Shown piece by piece: positions 52,601 through 64,000 of a DNA stretch of 64,000 nucleotides (its first letter is position 1; every line of letters starts with the position of its first letter). Origin of the DNA: Phoronis australis (taxonomy: Eukaryota > Phoronida > Phoronidae); the NCBI GenBank assembly GCA_002633005.1, contig NMRA01000312.1, positions 143,850 through 207,849 of the forward strand. The letters run 5' to 3'. The translations under genes and the position numbers were made by a program. Under the pieces are notes generated by a model. It was not told the origin of the DNA. It did no database searches and was given only the letters and a program-made list of their open reading frames with translations.

Positions 52601-54053
52601 TTCCCTTACTGCCGATAAGAAACTCCTATTTTGTGATTGAAAAAATGAAGCGAGGTCTTCGACCAGTCCGTTTCCATTTTGTCACTGGCGAAAGCAAATT
52701 TCATTTGCAACACGAATGACTACTTAAAATTAAAATGGAACAGTAAGAATCTACCAAAAATGTGTCGGTGATCACGTGGATTTCAAGAGGCCTGCTTTCC
52801 CGTTCACACACACACAAACAAAATACCGGTATGGCTTGAGGGAAGAAAACGAGAGCGGCTTGTGTAACGTCTGATAGGCTATTTTTGGGTGCTGACCATT
52901 GTATATGAGCGTTTTCCGCGATGACTGCCGATCAGAAACTTTTCTGTTTCAATTTCGAAAGTAATAGCTTACCGAGAATTTTTGCCGATACGTCGCCATT
53001 CTGTCACTGGCAAAAGGTTTCTTTTGGTTACAAGAGGGTTATGCGGAGGAGGATTACCGGCCGGTAGGTGCGCCAGCCGAGCATACGCGCTCTATGGCGG
53101 CAGTGATGTGAGTCGCGTGGCATCAGTTGGCGCCTTTAACATGTAACCATTCCGCGACGAGCTTTCTTTCGCCCGCAAATGTGATAAGGCTTACGTCAAT
53201 GCTACACATTTACTACAGCAAAACAGCGCAGTAAACACGGATGTCCTTATAAAGGTTTTGCCGTTGCGGAGCAACAATAAAAGTATCAGTCAACTATATT
53301 GCTAAGGTGATCATTTTGTATCGTTTTTGGAAGGATCAGCATTCGTTGCCAAGTTACTTTACGTCATACTTGCCACTTCACGACTCGTTCAGAACTGGAA
53401 TCGACTAGCCCTTATGGGAACAAGTCTGAGACGCAGTGTGAACTACAATTTTCCCACTGCAACCTGAGTAGAAATGTAAAAGGACCACCTCGTTGATTAG
53501 CGGAACCAAGTAATATTCGAACATTCCATTAGGACACCGGGTTTCATATTGTCGCTCTCTAGAGTAATGAGAGCACGAAAGTGACTTCGGATTGATCCCA
53601 AGTCAGATTTGGTGGGTAGAAATGTAATTACTACATAGTGATTCATTAATTTAAAAGCAGAGGAATTCCACTTCCAGCTCCCCCTATTGTTTGATTAGTT
53701 TACGTGCACTAATTTATTTTGGCTTTTTGGCACAGGATGAGATCGAAATTCTCTCGCTTTATCAGCCGCAGCGGCGGCCACTGGGTTTGTCTCGGCTGTT
53801 TCTTCGCAATAGCTACGAAATGATATTTCAAAAGGTTTGTCTTTTTTCGTATCATCCCACCGCACAGTAGAACTTTGCCGACATAATAATGGCAGGAAGG
53901 TGTTAAAACGCTTTTTTATATCAGTAGGTTGCAGGAAACTTCTCGTCCGCAGGATTTATACATGTAGGTGACGCGGAACGCTTGTCCACAACCTGATCGC
54001 CATCTGACGGGTTTGAAAATTTCAGTATAGAAGGCACAAAGCAGTTCTCACAG
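49655..54053. other. 4.4 kb without recognised gene
   Basis: Several overlapping open stretches on the plus strand at 49726-50574 (61-108 codons) lack recognisable motifs and consistent splice partners. No tandem arrays were found. Confidence 0.45.
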
Positions 54054-54400
54054 GTGCAAATAAAGAAAAGTTTTGAGTCATTTCACATAAAAAGCCCTAC
54101 AGATGAGAACAGAAACTTTATTTTCTCTTGTATTTTCGACCCTTTCACTCCCACTGAAAACCAAGCTAGACTAAGAAAAATAAGAGCAAAAAATGCAAAA
54201 TCGGCACTTTTCACCCCAAAGCCACCACTTCACTGCCGATGCTCGACTAAAGCCGAAAGCAAATTTCCTACCGATTCCAAAAATATGGTCCAAAAGTACT
54301 GCCAACCAACAAGTGTTTTTTTGCAAACCTGGCTTGTTTGAGGGCTACCTGAAATCGCGGCCAATTTCTCAGTTGCTACACAGCAATGCACAATTGCAAC
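54054..54400. repeat. Dispersed repeat shared with 63.1 kb
   Basis: The segment with AAGCAAATTTCC, GTTTGAGGGCTACCTGAAAT and CGC.GCCAATTTCTCAGT is a diverged direct copy of 63100-63370. Its start (AAAGTTTTGAGTCATTTCACAT) also recurs near 60901. Confidence 0.65.
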
Positions 54401-57400
54401 AGGGGGCCATCATCCGGGAAGAGCGCAGCTACAGTCAAGAAAGTGGCCTTTTCATTCGCAGCTTGTTCACAAATACAAACAAACCACATTCACTTGGTCT
54501 ACATACAATACCTAACTAAAATGCCCCCAAGCCTGGCCTACCCCTAGATTTCAAAATTTTGGCACTGCAAATTAGCCGCCGTCGCAGCCTAACTGTTCAG
54601 TGCCACCATATGGCACGGCTGTTTCTATTGGTTGAAAAATAACGTTCAGACGTTGAGATGTTGAGAAATGCGCAAGTATAGTGCTCCACCTATTGAGGAA
54701 AGCTGGGTTGCGACTGCTGGAACGACAAAAACCGACACAAGTTCAGGTTTTGTGACACACTCAAGATACTACGGCGAGTAATAAAACAGCAAAACACGAT
54801 CCCAAAGATTATTCCGGATCGTTTCCATTACGTATCTTTTCGATGAAAGTCTAAACCGAGGCATGATCACTGATGTCCCTACACTCAGATTTCTGAGTGC
54901 GTGTCGCCGGTCAGCATGCATTTTCCGAAAATGCTACTCCATTCCAGAAATGACGCTGTATATTTGCAGATGACTGAAAAGCCGGAATAGCATGATTTCT
55001 TCAGGCGCAACGACTATTCATTATATCTACAACTTCACAAGATAGATTATGTGTCAATAATGTATCCGTCCGTGGCGATTATAAATTCAATTGAATTTCA
55101 ATGTTCTATGTGGATGGTTTACTCATTCTTTCAACTTAGTTGGTCCTCTGATTCAAATGTAGGCACGCTATTTTGTAATATCTCGTTGTATCTCGCTTAG
55201 CCATGAACTGCCGTGAACATAACGTGACGTAGGTTTGGTTGGTGACCGGTGTCCAATGAAATTGCTAGGTAGGAGAAAATGCCCAAGGGCCCAAACCAGA
55301 ATTATGCTCGTCTATTGTCAGAACTAAATGTATGGATATTGGGAAATTAATGTTGCCGATCATTTGGGATTCAAAGTGCGACCCGATACAACTTCTGTTT
55401 GTTGCGGCCTACCAGTGTAATCAATGTCAACTCCTAGTCCATGGAGTCATATGAGCGGTTTTGTTGTTACTGCAATCAATACACTAATCCCTTGAGAAAG
55501 TTTACCCCGGCAGATGTCTCTGCTTAATTTATTGATTTCGGACTTACTCCGGAGGGGAGGGGGTCACTGAGACATCACAAAGTTGGGTGTCCATGTTTTA
55601 ACTTGTTTTAATGAGAAACCGAACAAGCGTTATAATGTTAAAAAACTATAACGTTTCGCATCATTTCTAAAAGCACCACGAGATGGTAAAGTTGACAATC
55701 TTATCACAGGACTACCAAGTTGACAATCTTATCACATGACTACCAAGTTAAAACTGAGTGAGAACACTGATTTTCCTTTACAACAGTTGTAGGATGAATG
55801 AAGATACTGCTCGATTCAGCGACTCCTTTGCTTACAACTTTTATGAGCCACCAAAAGGTAATTGCCATTTACAGTTGCCAACGGCGAGAGAAAATTCAAA
55901 TTGCTCCTAGACAACATTTTTGATTTTCACTCCAGTAAAGTTGACCTATTTTCTCAATTCATGAACTCACGACATCCAACCATAAATTTTACTGATGAAA
56001 TAGAAAAATATTCTAATTTGCCATTTCTAGATGGTGTTGCGCGATGAGTAAATTGTAATATTATGACACCCGTTTATTGTAAACATTTTCTGGTCTTTAC
56101 ATGAAATTTGATAACTTTATTGTACTTTTACAGTATAATAACGGATTAGTGACTTGATTGATGTAGGTACTATGCACGCAAAATCTGTTTGACTGACCTC
56201 GCCTTTATTACAGATCTGGCTATTGTTTTTATTTTCCTCAGAGCTGATGGCGACCCACAAATTTTCCTTGAAAGTTGCAAACAAAATTTGTTGTTTTTTT
56301 GACAAATTGGGTAGAGTAGCGCTGGTCCTAGAAACGGATCCTGAAAAGGGAAAGGTCTACCTTTTGGTAAGTCAATACGTCAATTAACTCGATTAATGAA
56401 GAACGTTAACCCTAACTTTAGACTTATGATCCTTTTCAAATATATATGTAAACTATCAAACATTCTCAGTCATTTGGCATCTCCCATACTATAATCGTAC
56501 AAAAGTAGTGTTTCTAGAATTGATTGTGAAAACTGCAGTGAAATTTTCACAGTCTTAACTCAACGATGGTTGGGAGAGCGGTTTGCTGAGCACCATTCAT
56601 GTGAGACATTCATTATGTATAGGCATTGCGTACCAAACCAGCACTGATGAGGCCAACTCCCCGAACTCTAACTGTAGAGCACAACTAAGGAAAGTTGTAT
56701 TTAGATAAAGAAGTCATTGATATTTAGGAGGCTGAATCAGCAGATATCTCCATTCAATATACAACTGTGGCAGAAAATCTGTGCTCCCACTCAGTTGTAA
56801 CGAGGTTGTCCTGCTATAAAGTTGTGAGATTAACCATCTGAATATTTGCTTTGAGAAATAAAGCGAAGCGTTGTGGATCGGAGTCCTTCATTACAACGCT
56901 TTCTCGTTACAATACGGACAAAGACTGATGTTTTTCAGAAACATATTTTAACACTAGACTTCAAAATTTCCTCAAGCCTGTGTACGTGAGTCTCCGAACC
57001 CCACTCTTTCGATCTTTACAAACAAACATGACTCGAATACCGTCAACTTTTCCAAACCTGTACTCTTAGACTATCCGACAAAGCGAATGATCTTCCAGAA
57101 TATGGGTCATAGAAAGTGACATTTTAAAACGATTGCACCTCCCGGAAGTGGATGAGAACAACAAACGCCATTTTAAGTATTCAGAGATGATGCTATTTCT
57201 TCTCTGCTTCACAGTCCGCGGGGGATCCTTACGTGTCTTCTATAGCCTCAGAAGAGTAATTTTGACAGTCTTTTTGCATGTACCCTATTAAGTGAAATTC
57301 CCAAAAATACTCCCACGAGTCGAAATGGTACCGTGAACGCGTGACACGTGCAACGTGGTCAGGCCTATAAAATAACCCTTTCACTTAAAATTTTTCTGAA

Positions 57401-58206
57401 ACATGGGTACACCGGCAAATTTGTGGTGCGGCTGCCCCCCGGACGTTCTTCGCCACAAATCCACTTAGCTGTTCTTTCAATAACGCTCATTTGTAGCAAA
57501 CCTCAAACTAGCATGGATCGTTTAATATAAAAACACAATATCTCATGCGGAAAGTCGTCTAAGCAAATACCTTTATTGAGTCATGCGTGAACTGCGTGTT
57601 CTTTACAGACATGTGCGTTTGTTCACAGAGCCATAATAGTTCCACGAATTGCTAAAACGTGTTGTATGGGAGCAAAGCTTTGCGAATGGGAAGCGACTCG
57701 CCATTCCGCGTCCTCATTGTGGACGTTAACTTAGATATCAGTAACATAAACAAAAACAGTCAAATATAAGAATGAATCTGTCGATGCAAGCTGCAGACCG
57801 CAAACTACTGTGGTGTAATGTACTGCGGAAGTTGGGTGGAGCTTGATTTGTTATCGCCAGCAGTGATATGACTCGCCAAGTTGACTGGTTGAATTTCCCA
57901 AAAGACTCTCATATTATATGGACTAGCAATAAATAGAAAGTCAATGCAATTGAAACAGTTAATAAATCCCACAAGATGCCATCGAATTCAGTTAAAATCA
58001 CTCAGGTCACCTCGCTTAGCATTGGGCGCATGCGGTGAAATGAAAAACTGATATCTGAAAATGAATTCTTTTTCAACTGTGAATATCATGGTCACACATA
58101 GCAATGGGAGGGGGTGGGGTAGAGGGTGAGAAGCATCCGTATCGAGGGAAGGAGGCAATTGTATTCCTGAGTACGTGAGTGGCACCCCGACAGAGAAAGT
58201 GTGGGA
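54401..58206. other. No recognised gene
   Basis: Open stretches up to about 65 codons only, with no domain. It includes the small tandem repeat at 55689. Confidence 0.5.
55689..55748. repeat. 28-bp tandem duplication
   Basis: Two units starting AAGTTGACAATCTTATCACA at 55689 and 55717, with the beginning of a third at 55745. One base differs between units. Confidence 0.93.
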
Positions 58207-58318
58207 AATGGATATTCTACCAACCAGCGCACCGATATCAGAGCAGTGAAGGTAGGGGAACCAATGGATATTCTACCAACCAGCGCACCGATATCAGAGC
58301 AGTGAAGGTAGGGGAACC
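58207..58318. repeat. Perfect 56-bp tandem duplication
   Basis: Two identical-looking units beginning AATGGATATTCTACCAACCA. It lies in an otherwise featureless stretch. Confidence 0.95.
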
Positions 58319-60122
58319 AAACAATATTTTAAGTTCGTCCTGGATCATCACATCCTCAAAATTACAAGTAAAAACGTGTTATTGAAGATATACGGTGAGA
58401 CTTCTGGCACTTTCGATGCCCAGGCAGGCAAAGTACAGGGGCTTGACTTTATCTTAACGAAAAATTCGTGCACGAAAATAGTGTAGTGTTGTTTAATGTG
58501 GACAAACATTTATTGATCAGTGAAATGCAATTTGCCACTGAACTTAAAGAAAAAGTGGGTGACTTAGTCAGGTTGACCCGGGTATTGCCACAATGGTGAC
58601 CACGAGAGTATTTCGTTGATCAACTATCTTGCGAGAAAGGTAATTATCTCGCAAGACTTCGTAAAATTACACGAATGAAAACCGATGGCTTTGGGGGTAT
58701 ACTCGCAGTGACTAGGCGGCTAGGTTGAATTATTTACTATGGGATCACTGCTTCAAGTTCCGTTCCACAAGCAGATATTTGCGCCTCAAGGGCAATCTAA
58801 ACCCGGTCTTCACACCGTGGTCATACAAGTTTGAATTCGGTTACCAACAATTTTGGTATTATAGTTTAAGTATTAAGTATTTCTTCTTCAATTTGTTTAC
58901 TTTTAATCAGTAAATAATTTTTTTGTAACGTCATCAGTGGATCCGGTCTCCATCATTGTATTATTCTACACCAGCCGCGAGCCGAAATGGTCTCGAAAAC
59001 AGAGTTCTATTGAGTATTATGAAAAGTTGCATGCGCGGAAGATACGTAACGGGAATCGAACAGTTTTTGCATTTCCAAAAATCCATAATATCACCCAGAA
59101 ATGGCACAGGTTCTTGCTTGGAGCAATCGAAGTTCAGGAGCCACGATGCGCTCAGCTCATTATAAAGAATCGTGCTCCGATCTGTCGCAGAAATGGAGAT
59201 TTGACGAAGGTTTCTCCAACGTGTAAGTGCATTTGATGGAGGAAGGTTTTGCATCATTGCTGGGAAAGTAGTTGTCAGGCACATGTTGAGTATGAGCTCA
59301 GGGAGTAATATATTGGTCTTAGGTATGAGCCTCGACAGCATCAAAGTGTGACTGAGACAATGACTGTGGCTGCATTAAATTTACATCAGTGTATTATTGT
59401 TCAAGATGCTGTGGGAATGCATGCTACCCACACTTACGTTCAATGCCCAATAGTAGAAAATGGGATGTACATGCCATGCCATGTAAATAGTTTGACGAGA
59501 CCATGACAGCAGCCGGCACAGAGGCTGCGAGCGGACACTGGACCGAAACAATTTTGAATCTCAACAATACAAAATTAAGGTTTCACAATTTTGGAACATA
59601 TGTATGAAATAAATGAGTATCAATTACCAGAAGTAAAATCCAGTTAACCTCACAATATTTAGATATGGTCGTTCCTGATAAACGCATTCGGCATTCGAAG
59701 AAATGAAATCAGTGCCCGCTATTCGTGACCGGGCTTCGATAGTTCGGGTAAAAACTTCGGTTAGATTTGTAGGTCTCGACACTCAAGTGTTTAGAAAATT
59801 TTAATTCATGATTAAGTAAAAGGATTTAATTGCCACTCTGAAACCAGGACTGTCCGCACACTGAGTAGGCTTTAACTCGGCTTTATTCGCCCAAGACGCC
59901 GGTGCTGGAAGGTTGAATTCGTATGGCCTTAAACACGCAAAGTCTTCCGATACGGCGAGGTCTAACCCATTACCTGTTTCACTAATCCCCTGAGTGTCCT
60001 CTTCACCCCATCTCTATGTCTGTCTGCAAGCTCGTTCTCTAAGTCTTCGTAACTTACCAAATCACTACTACCCGCCATTACATGGATTGTGAGCTGATCA
60101 ACGTCTACCCACTGGTGACATC
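58319..60122. other. No recognised gene
   Basis: A 127-codon minus-strand open stretch (59344-58961) overlaps a 99-codon plus-strand one (58937-59236). Neither has a motif I know, and the overlap argues against both. Confidence 0.45.
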
Positions 60123-60736
60123 AAGTGTCGGGAAACCAAAAAATCATTATTTTTCTTTAGAATTCGAAATTCCTCAATCAATTCCAAAAATAAGTGCTTA
60201 TTTAGCTATATTTTGCCTAAAACTTCAAAAAGTGCAAAACCCATTGTAGGAACGCTTTAATGTCTTGCAGTATACGGAATTCAAACCCGATCTGCGCTCG
60301 GAAAGCCCAAGAAACTTGCGAAACCGCGAGATCACACGTGACCACTTTAGGCTTCTTCACGAAATTCATGCGTCTGTGCAAAGCAACGCAGTTCCAGAAA
60401 GAGACTTCGCTCTCACGNAAGTGTCGGGAAACCAAAAAATCATTATTTTTCTTTAGAATTCGAAATTCCTCAATCAATTCCAAAAATAAGTGCTTATTTA
60501 GCTATATTTTGCGTTATCAAATCGTTATATACGGCCTAAAACTTCAAAAAGTGCAAAACCCATTGTAGGAACGCTTTAATGTCTTGCAGTATACGGAATT
60601 CAAACCCGATCTGCGCTCGGAAAGCCCAAGAAACTTGCGAAACCGCGAGATCACACGTGACCACTTTAGGCTTCTTCACGAAATTCATGCGTCTGTGCAA
60701 AGCAACGCAGTTCCAGAAAGAGACTTCGCTCTCACG
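60123..60736. repeat. Direct duplication of about 295-318 bp across an N
   Basis: Copy 1 is 60123-60417, N is at 60418, and copy 2 is 60419-60736. They begin AAGTGTCGGGAAACCAAAAA and end CTTCGCTCTCACG. They look the same apart from a 23-bp insertion in copy 2 (GTTATCAAATCGTTATATAC then GGC). The N at the exact junction suggests unmerged allelic contig ends rather than a genomic tandem repeat. Confidence 0.92.
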
Positions 60737-63099
60737 TGAATAGAAAATAACCATGACAACGCATGTGCTGGGTTCATGAGGCTGGTCATTCTTTGACTGT
60801 GAGCTCTCGGATACGAAGTACAGTTCTCAATGGCTGTGCCCATTTCACTCAGGGACTTGTTGCCTTTCTTACACTCTGTCCGAAACTCTAAGAACAAAAT
60901 GAAAAGTTTTGAGTCCTTTCACATCAAAACTGCTGTACATAACCACAGATTTTTTGGCCCTTTAAAGTTCTGCTCTCACACGTTGTTAACCCTTATTACA
61001 TGGTTAGAGGATGTTATAGGGATCCAAGAAGTACCTACCCCATAACTAATACACGGTCCGTACTCGAAAAAAGTTTAAATGAACGCGCCACTCACGATTC
61101 GCACCCGAAGAACCACTGCCATTTTGAACTTGCCGCGAACCCGGAAGTACAATTCATTCAGGAACCCAGGCCGAGAAAACGCCGTCAGTGCAACTGGAGC
61201 AGTGCCTGTACTGTTACCAGCCAGCAAACGGGGATAAAATAATCGACAGCGCGCCTTAATTTTAATAAAATCAAACTACGGACAATTTTATCGAATTTGC
61301 TGAAGAAATGTAGCGAATAAATTTTGACAGAAATTATTTTGCCAGACTCGGGACCGCAGCCTAACGGACCCGGTGCGGATCGAGACCAGACACTGGCGAA
61401 CGGTAAATGCATGCGGTTGCAAGCTGTTTTGTCGAAGTAAAATGGTCAAATCATAAATGCTGCATATATTCAAGGGTAGTTTCAGACACTTGCATGGGAG
61501 CTGGTTAGTCCTGTGTCACACTGCCGCGGCAGACCTTAGTTAGCCTCAGTGACCAGCTACCAGTGAAGACTATCGTCAAAATACAGCTTGTTAGTAGGCC
61601 ACATACAGCTTTGCACCAAGGCTACCCTTAGGCCTAACTGGTCGCTGGCCACAGCGCTCGCTCAAACGAGGTTTGTTTAGAACTTGGGTACTTCTGGCGA
61701 ACTGTGCAAAGTTGTTGGCTTTCAATAGAGATTTTCCCAAACTTTGTATGAGCGCAACAAGCCTAAAAGAATAGGGGTGGGATGTCTATCTTTTACTATA
61801 AGATTCAGTGGGTATGTTCAGAGCTATGAATTGCAGACTCTAAATTGCTTGAAGCTTCACAATCCAACATAGCTTATTTCTCAAATTAAGATTATTCATA
61901 TTGTTGACTTGATAACCTGAATTAAGAAGCAATAAGTTACAAAACATGACTTGAAAGCAATTGAGACTTAAAATTTAGAAAAATATGAATCATTTTGCGA
62001 CACCGAATCAAGTCTTGAACAGTAGTTGACAGTCAAACAAAAAACCATTTCAAAATTATTTCAACTATTTTTTTAGCTTAGTGTAAGATCACATGAATGG
62101 GAAATTTACAGTAAAATAATTCGAATATATCTTATATTTTTGCACAAAAAACACGAAAATTGAACAAAGTTTCTTTTTTGTAGCAACGTTTGTCAAAATG
62201 TATCAACGTTAAATCTTCACAAATTACAAAGTTGCCGATTGAACATGCCTTTCAGTTCAGCCAAAGTCGCCATGTTGTCGGTGCCGCCAGAAATGAGACG
62301 AAGTCCAACGGGAATTGTGAGCACATTTATCACTTAATGAATAACAACTGCGAGGCTGAAATTTGGTGAACACTGTTAAATCGTGCAGAATAGTAAGTAA
62401 AGATATGTATAACTAAATTTCACCGTAATTTGTTGGCGAAAACAATTTACACAAAGTTTTAAACTCGTAACTTATCCCGCTGTGCTCCAATATGGCCGAC
62501 GCGATCCAAACAAAGTGACACAAATTTCGCCACAAAACTTGCAATAACTTTACACTGATTGCCCCGATTTTGATACTTTTACTGAGTAGAATGTACTACC
62601 TTTCCGATGATAGCAAAGTACGTTTTCAAAACGAGAAAAAAAATAAAACCGAAAAAAAATTGGTTCGACCCATATTGGTTCCTAGGTTCGACCGTCCTAC
62701 GTAAGGAACTAAACACCAATGCTATTTTAACATACTAAGTACGCAACATTCCAAAAAAATCAACGACCACTAACTACAAACTATAAATACACTACATATG
62801 CAAACGAATCAAGAGATATTACTAATAAAACAAAATAATGAAGACTTTTCGAGCAAGCCCTAGCACATTCAGTTACAAGGAAAAATGGCGGCTTTCAGGG
62901 CAAGTTCCTGAACTGATGAGCCGGAAATGTGGGTACGGAAATAACCGATGACAGCCGGTAATTATACGCTCACAGAGAAGGGTCAAATACTGTTAAAAAT
63001 CGCTTTTGGCAAGAAAGGCGAAAAGAATATAAAGAAAGGGTGTCGAAAATAAGAATTTATGTAGTAAGTATTTTAGGATACTGGAACCACATGGGCAGT
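60737..63099. other. No recognised gene
   Basis: Short open stretches only. AT-rich with A-tracts. Nothing else is supported. Confidence 0.5.
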
Positions 63100-63370
63100 T
63101 TGAGAGCAGGACTTTAACTTCCACCTAAATAGCCCAGAAAATGATGCCAAAAATGCAAAGTTGGCAAGTTTTCATACCCAAACTAACACTTCCCGGTCAA
63201 TGATAAACATAAGCCAACTCTAGACTCTGAAAGCAAATTTCCAACACATTTCAAAAATGTGACCCAAAAGTTCAATCATCCAACTAGATTTTTTAAAATT
63301 CTTGATTGTTTGAGGGTTACCTAAAATCGCAGCAATTTCTTAGTCGCTATGCAGAAACGCATAAATGATT
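63100..63370. repeat. Dispersed repeat shared with 54.1 kb
   Basis: GTTTGAGGGTTACCTAAAAT and AAGCAAATTTCCAACACATT are in the same order and spacing as in 54054-54400. It directly abuts the long-TIR element at 63375, so the two may form one larger unit. Confidence 0.65.
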
Positions 63371-63374
63371 ATAG

Positions 63375-63785
63375 GTAGACAGTGGTCACCGTCTCTAACT
63401 GGCCCCAGTAGAGACGGTGAAACTATAGGAGCTTCAGACGCCGAATTATGCCTTACACTGATTAAAACATCAAAGACACGTTGTTATTAGTACCTTTTAC
63501 CCAGAGGGTCACCTTAGGAGACCGTCTATATCTTTAATAGTTTCCAGCTCGAACAAATACTCCCCGCGTAATCAAACTTTTTCTTCGAGCAGTCTTTCGT
63601 TCAATTACCCAAATCGGCAACTCGCCATGTTTAATACTGCCTGCGTTCCTACCAGGCGCGGTAAAATAAGATCGCAAAAGGTACTTATAACAACGTGATT
63701 TGATGTTTTAATCAGTGTGAGGCACAATTTTCGGGAAAGCTTCCGTCTCTACTGTGGCCAGCTAGACACGGTAGTCACTGTCTAC
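63375..63785. mobile_element. Non-autonomous element with very long TIRs
   Basis: Outer ends GTAGACAGTG and CACTGTCTAC. The inverted arms extend about 140 bp through CCAGTAGAGACGG, TTACACTGATTAAAACATCA and GTTATTAGTACCTTTT, with a short unique centre. It is 411 bp. Related sequence is at 9578-10076. The arms are too long for a simple MITE and are typical of fold-back type elements. It has no coding capacity. Confidence 0.8.
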
Positions 63786-64000
63786 GCTACACATGTAGGT
63801 GGCTTGATCCTGAAAAAATCATGTACAGCCGAACTAGTGAGCTTTTCTCATTCTCATTCTCAAAAAAAATCATTTTTTTACCTAAACATCATTCAACAAA
63901 GAATGGACTCACCGGAGACAGCCCAAGAGTTGTTATCTCTGCGGCGAAGGATGTTAAAGTTGAGTCTCCGATGAGTTGCTAGCAGTCACTGGTACGGTGC

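Noticed and set aside
58937-59344. Overlapping 99- and 127-codon ORFs on opposite strands
   Set aside because: No recognisable motif in either, no splice support, and mutual overlap. Length is within what chance gives in this window.
63903-63973. Short plus-strand peptide (MDSPETAQELLSLRRRMLKL) as a first exon of a gene leaving the window
   Set aside because: It closes with a stop after 23 codons, and I see no convincing donor before it.

Overview
This is a window of animal nuclear DNA: AT-rich, intron-rich, and full of short non-autonomous transposons and minisatellites. Two genes, identified from their conserved spliced exons, fill the first 27.4 kb in a head-to-head arrangement. TSEN34 is on the minus strand (CDS 10953 down to 2541) and MCM3 is on the plus strand (CDS 11321 to 27401). 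Dense, phase-conserving introns in both genes and a Penelope-like retroelement fragment suggest a marine invertebrate or basal deuterostome, but the sequence alone does not let me name the phylum. Three single-base N characters (13345, 32822, 60418) show that this is a scaffolded assembly.

Layout. 1-2.0 kb: a 27-bp tandem array cut by the window edge, a long imperfect hairpin, and a decayed Penelope-like GIY-YIG ORF. 2.5-10.95 kb: TSEN34, the catalytic 3'-splice-site subunit of the tRNA-splicing endonuclease, complete in six coding exons (299 codons). 10.95-11.32 kb: a compact 367-bp divergent promoter with paired CACGTG boxes and a perfect palindromic E2F site. 11.3-27.4 kb: MCM3, a subunit of the MCM2-7 replicative helicase, with 17 coding exons visible. 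One expected exon, between the first and the next visible one, is absent. The interval where it should lie holds two long, near-perfect minisatellites (33 bp x 26 and 28 bp x 60) joined by a single N.

27.5-64 kb: I recognise no gene. This part holds at least six families of short inverted-repeat elements (some nested), a tRNA-like SINE fragment, several small tandem repeats, and a 0.3-kb duplication straddling an N that looks like unmerged haplotypes. Two minus-strand stretches with good splice signals (32.3-33.0 kb and 40.8-41.2 kb) are weak candidates for unrecognised exons.

The most interesting observations concern tandem repeats and splice donors. A 27-bp in-frame repeat creates three possible donors after an MCM3 exon. 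A 40-bp repeat multiplies a TSEN34 donor. A GT microsatellite starts at a third donor. I found no convincing undescribed multi-gene system.
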